This document shows, piece by piece, positions 60,152 through 64,000 of a stretch of 64,000 nucleotides of DNA. The stretch covers positions 824,001 to 888,000 of the forward strand of contig JADLZK010007840.1 in assembly GCA_015847255.1 (NCBI GenBank), written 5' to 3'. Numbering within the stretch: position 1 is the stretch's first letter; each line of letters begins with the position of its first letter. The notes under the pieces are model-generated. The model made no database searches and was not told the origin of the DNA. It was given only the letters and a program-made list of their open reading frames with translations. A program made the position numbers and the translations under genes. This stretch comes from Hyparrhenia diplandra. Taxonomy: Eukaryota; Streptophyta; Magnoliopsida; Poales; Poaceae.

Positions 60152-60642
60152 TTGGGGGTGGGGATTCTTGGCGACGCAGTGGTGGTGGTGGTGCCCAGGC
60201 CGCCCGCCTGCTTTTCTCTGTGTGGTAGCCCCGGTAGGGGAGAGGGGACGCACGGCACGGCACGGCACACCACGCGGCGACGGACAGGGGCCGGCCGTGG
60301 CTGCTGCTGCTGCTGCCGCTCGCTCCCACTCGCAGGAGGAGGAGAGAGAGAGTGGTGGTGGAGGGAGGAGAGGAGAGGAGAGGAGGAAAGAAAAGGTGGT
60401 TGGACGGAGCGGCTGCGGCTGCGGCTGGCCGGCGCTGCAGCGCAGACGAAGGTGGTCTTGTGCTCGGTGAGTACCACAGTACTGCTCCTGAGAGAGTGTG
60501 CGCGAAATGGCAATGCGTGGAGACCCCACCACACCAAGAGTGGTATTGTGCTAGGGGAACACCATTGTTGTACACCAATAGAACATTGCCTCCCCTCTCT
60601 CTCTAGGATTAGAGCTGAGAAGAGGAGGTGAGTGTTGATTGT
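60152..60642 (-). promoter_or_regulatory. Leader/promoter region of the PXC3-type gene
   Basis: GC-rich DNA with a (GAGAG)n tract at about 60340-60390, which is CT-rich on the gene strand, as in many plant leaders. Long frames in several phases on both strands (for example 59970-60631 on the plus strand) are shadows of this composition. 'agtaccacagtactg' and 'gggaacaccattgttgtaca' words are present, but no certain TATA box is seen. Confidence 0.35.
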
Positions 60643-61030
60643 AAGGCTGTCTCCAACGGCTGACCATAAATCTGAAACGCATTCTCATAGTATAAGTTGC
60701 GTACAGGAAAAAAGTCAGCAACCTAAATCTCGCCGTCTCCAACGGGAGCCCCAACGAACCGGTACCGCGAACTCTCGACAAGTCAGGCCGCATGCGTCTT
60801 GCTACCCACAGCGCAAGACGCGGCGGCGGCGCCCTCGCAGCAGAGCCCACCACTCCAGGACCAGACCTTTGCATCACCGTGTCTAGACGACGCTTATCTG
60901 CATCTCAACTTCTCCGGTGCACAAAATACATCGTGGCTTTGGGTGTTCTGTTGGAGGCGGTTTTTGATAGGAAAAAACACTGTGAGTTACCTAGATTTGC
61001 GTTTGAGTTCTCCGTTGGAGTCAGTCTAAG
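60643..61030. mobile_element. MITE with 'ctccaacgg' inverted termini, about 390 bp
   Basis: The left end 'aaggctgtctccaacggc' and the right end, read from the other strand, 'cttagactgactccaacgga' are inverted repeats with several mismatches. The interior has a GC-rich part (60770-60880). This terminus type is widespread in grasses. I cannot fix the target duplication, so the superfamily is left open. Confidence 0.55.
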
Positions 61031-61706
61031 GTAATCTGATGATCGATGAGGCAGAGTTCGGCATTTGTTCTGCGACTTGGTTTTGCTAAGAGGGGCATGT
61101 GTTTCCCCTCTTCCTTGATTCTTTTCTAGCGGTTGCCGCCATAAATTGAGTAGGTTTGGATGCACGAACGCGGGAGGAAGAAGAGAGCTAAACGTTTTAT
61201 TTGGGCCGTGGGCTCACCATGAGTCGAGCAGGTTTGGATGGACGCGGGAGAAAGAATGGACCGAGCCGCCTATTTGGACCATGGGTGGGCTTGCTTGTTG
61301 GTCGATGGGCCAAGTCCAGTGACTAACTCTATATCAAATGGATGAGGTCTCAAGTCACGTTGACAACATATGGGCAAGCGTCAAAGAGGCATGAGCACAT
61401 CTCTTATTGCCTTAAAAGAATGAGCTTGTCACTCGAAGTTGTAATTCTACAGAGGTGTCAATGGGCAGAGCCCCAGAGTTCATACGTGCAGCAAATCGAG
61501 GCATAGGATGTACTGTTGACTTGATCATGGTTTTGTTTTGTTTGGCCATCTCCCACTAGTATAATCAAAGTCATACGTCCTATATTATTAGGCATAGAGA
61601 TAAACTTTACCATTTTCTCATATGATAAAGTGATAGGATAAACTTCTTAAGGCGGTTATTCCTATTGATTGATTCACAAGTGGCAGATCTTCTTTATCCC
61701 CTTTAA
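61031..61706. other. Intergenic, no gene recognised
   Basis: Two near-repeats of 'gagcaggtttggatg..acgcggga' type sequence at about 61148-61175 and 61227-61250 lie 77 bases apart ('agtaggtttggatgcacgaa' and 'agcaggtttggatggacg'), each followed by a 'gggccgtgg' or 'ggaccatggg' block, so a short tandem duplication is present. No coding frame of note. Confidence 0.45.
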
Positions 61707-62631
61707 GGGCCCCTTTGGATTTTATTGTAGACGGAGGATAGGAAAAGGAAAATCGTAGGATCCGGTTGCCTCGCGCAGATCCAATCCTATTGGAACCAGA
61801 ACTCCATACGGGAACGAGAAACTAGTGCCTTTGGCACCACGCCCGAACTCCATGCGGGAACGAAACTATCCCCGCGCCGTAAAAAAAAAATTCCTATCCC
61901 GCGCGCCCCTGGCATCCCCTCTTGGCGCCGCTCTCCTCCCCCCACGTGGTGGCCGGCGAGGTGGCGGCGGCCCGGCCGGGGAGCTACTCCTCTCTCTCGG
62001 CGGGTGGGGCGGTCGCCTGAGTCCGAGCCGCTGGCGGGCGCGGCCTTCGGCCTCGGCGGCGGCCGCCGCGGAGGAGGCTCGGCACCTCGCGCTCGCCAGG
62101 TTCTTGCGCCCGCAAGCTCTCTCCGTCGGCGTGCTTTCGGCCTCTCTCTCCCTCTATCGGGCGAGCACCTCCCCGGCGTGCTCCTCCCCATCGGCGAAGC
62201 TCGTCCCCGTCGCGATTTTTCGTTTTGGGGAATTTTTCGAGTTCATCCACGTGATTTGATTTTCCGGAGTTTGACCGCAAATCAGCGATGATTCTTTAGG
62301 AATAGCTTGTAACCTCCATGGAGATCACATGTGCCAAGTTTGGTCGCGATTCGTTTTGATTTGGTTTGTGTTTCGTCCAATCTTTGGCCGGCTTTGCTCT
62401 TCGTTCTTCTTTGTCGGAAAGCGGGGAAATGACACAAATACAGCGGGGCTTCGTTAGCGCCGGGGAAAAATTCCATGAGGTCCGACCTCATGCTTTGATT
62501 CCAGAGGAATGGAGGTGTAGGATTCGATTCGGAGGAAACTTTCCTTCATTTTTGTTGGAACCAAAGCCCGGGGAAAGGAAAGTTTCTGTCACAATCATAT
62601 CCTACGAAATTCCTTTGAACCAAAAGGGGCC
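61707..62631. mobile_element. PIF/Harbinger-like element with GC-rich cargo, 925 bp
   Basis: The left end GGGCCCCTTTGGATTTTA and the right end, read from the other strand, GGCCCCTTTTGGTTC are imperfect inverted repeats. The triplet TAA flanks both sides (61704-61706 and 62632-62634), the target size and sequence of PIF/Harbinger and Tourist elements. The core (61890-62260) is far richer in GC than the ends and keeps open frames in several phases, which suggests a captured gene fragment. No transposase. Confidence 0.65.
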
Positions 62632-62639
62632 TAAGAGAC

Positions 62640-63510
62640 AAACAAATAGCACATCCCTTATGTAAAACAAATAGCACATCCCTTATGTAGTTCCCCAAGC
62701 CATCTTCGTTTGTGCACCTAGCAATTTGTTGGTTGGGACATGGTGAATTTCTTGATCCCCGAGCCGGGGTGAATCTTTGTGCTCTGTTCCCTTCACCTCC
62801 CCTGTTTCGGTCCAACCAGAGAGTCTGAGGGTCCTCCATTAAACTACTCCAAATCTACACGTACGGCTTGTCTTAAGCTTACTGACACCAAGGGCCCTTT
62901 ATCATTAAAAAAAGAGGCTCCTCCTGTTCATTAATTAATTAACTATATTATATTATATTAGCAGCACAGACGCTGATGATATCATGCTTGCGGCTTGCCT
63001 TTCGGCTCCGCCTTTTTTTTTTTTTTTTTTTTTTTGGTGGACCATTTGCTACGGCTGAATCTTATTCTGTGTGTCATCATGACGATTTTTTATCTCATTA
63101 TAATTATAATATCCTGTAAAAATGTCATGCATTCAGTGACCATCATTACCTGCAATGATTTTTCGCCGAGACAGGCAGGATGGGTGGCTAAACACATGAT
63201 TACCCCTTTTGATCTCACTCATCTCAGTCAGGAAAGGAGGAGCAAATTTATGTTTTTTTTTTTTTTTTGTGGTAGAGTTAGGCAGGTTATGATTATGCTG
63301 CAAATCTAGTGTGGGCGAGATGATGATTATTTGAGTTTGAGGCACGGTCATTTGTACTTGTTTTAAAATTTTGCACTAGGCTAACATTAACATGGGAATT
63401 TCAGATATAGAAATAAATTAGTATTAGAAGAACACCAGAAAAAAGAGCACATGAATGACAGTATTTTACTGAAAAGAGTTGGCAGTCGGAATCAAGTACT
63501 GCTTGATCTG
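62640..63510. other. Intergenic, low-complexity tracts, no gene
   Basis: Contains 'acaaatagcacatcccttatgta' twice in tandem (62640 and 62667), 'tatattatattat' and long T-runs (63012-63035 and 63252-63269). No coding sequence recognised. Confidence 0.5.
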
Positions 63511-63512
63511 TA

Positions 63513-63751
63513 CTCCCTCCGTCCCAAAATAAACGGCGTTTTCGGGTTTTTCGTGCCATAAGTTTGACTCGATTTATAGAAAATATGTAGAAGATTTAAA
63601 TCTCCAAATAAATTTGTTAAAAAACTAAATCAAAAAATCTTTCCAATGATACTAATTATGTAATATAAATATTAATCCTATTTTAATATATAATTGCCGG
63701 TAGATGTTTCTCGAGAAGTTTAAAACGTCATTTATTTTGGGACGGAGGGAG
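63513..63751. mobile_element. Stowaway-type MITE, 239 bp
   Basis: Ends CTCCCTCCGTCCCAAAATAA and its inverse TTATTTTGGGACGGAGGGAG are perfect inverted repeats, with TA on both outer sides (63511-63512 and 63752-63753). This is the signature of Tc1/mariner-related Stowaway MITEs, which are very abundant in grasses. There is no coding frame inside. Confidence 0.95.
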
Positions 63752-64000
63752 TAGTGCTTAACACAACACTCATTGTGCTTCATCATTTGTTTATATAAAA
63801 CTTTTGCATGTCCACTCAATGACATGAATGAATGAGATAAAGCTAGGAAATTCTTTGCTATAGGACACAGCTAACAAATAGTGCTGGCATTTCCAATAGG
63901 AGCACACATTATTTATTTATTTATATGACTTAGCAAGGACACACTTTATATTAATATATTAATCTATTGCTATGTGCCACAGGGTAACCTAGTGAGAGCA
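63752..64000. other. Intergenic to window end
   Basis: AT-rich sequence after the MITE. Nothing recognised. Confidence 0.5.

Noticed and set aside
59014..60537. 507-codon minus-strand frame over the PXC3-type gene
   Set aside because: Only a short part of it (DFSAASSLRALARLDLSANS and what follows) is the true frame. The rest is out of phase and Arg/Pro/Ala-rich, and the LRR motifs continue in the other two frames.
1..64000. CRISPR array, rRNA operon, bacterial defence or phage system
   Set aside because: The window is plant nuclear DNA. The tandem and inverted repeats found are minisatellites or transposon ends, without the regular repeat-spacer pattern of CRISPR.

Overview
The window is nuclear DNA of a grass. 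Its genes have plant introns with GT/AG borders, GC-rich first exons and AT-rich introns, and they match grass families: a sugar transporter, an L-type lectin receptor kinase, a sterol C-24 methyltransferase, a V-ATPase subunit, a LEA_2/NHL protein and a PXC3-type LRR receptor. The spaces between genes are filled with CACTA, MITE, hAT-like and PIF-like elements in the pattern of grass euchromatin. I cannot name the species from sequence alone.

Layout: 1-13 kb has no gene I can support. It holds an array of related TATA/leader-like segments and a direct segmental duplication of about 2 kb, each copy broken by insertions. At 13.3-15.0 kb is a sugar/H+ symporter gene (minus strand). 15.4-24 kb is transposon territory: a 390-bp CACTA, a GC-rich minisatellite, and a 5.7-kb CACTA element (matching termini, TGA target duplication) that carries exon-like gene fragments and a second nested inverted-repeat element. 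At 25.4-29.7 kb is a lectin receptor kinase whose first exon is intact and whose second exon is decayed. 30.6-36.1 kb is a composite of CACTA remains with a TNP2-like transposase and a nested element with GC-rich cargo. At 38.8-43.0 kb is a 12-exon SMT1 gene (minus). At 48.1-49.8 kb is an intact V-ATPase subunit G gene (plus). At 51.5-54.3 kb is a LEA_2 gene (minus). At 57.2-60.2 kb is a PXC3-type LRR receptor gene (minus) with a MITE in its last exon. 60.6-64 kb holds three small transposons.

The genes do not form an operon or cluster; they are independent plant genes. A theme across the window is that four otherwise well-preserved genes each contain one or more single-base indels, mostly losses inside G/C or homopolymer runs, with splice sites and codons around them intact. 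That looks more like consensus error than like parallel decay, although true pseudogenes cannot be excluded. The lectin kinase second exon and the MITE in the PXC3 gene are real disruptions that such errors would not explain. I found no bacterial-type system, CRISPR array, rRNA or convincing tRNA. The most unusual structures are the nested gene-carrying CACTA and the MITE that truncates the LRR receptor.
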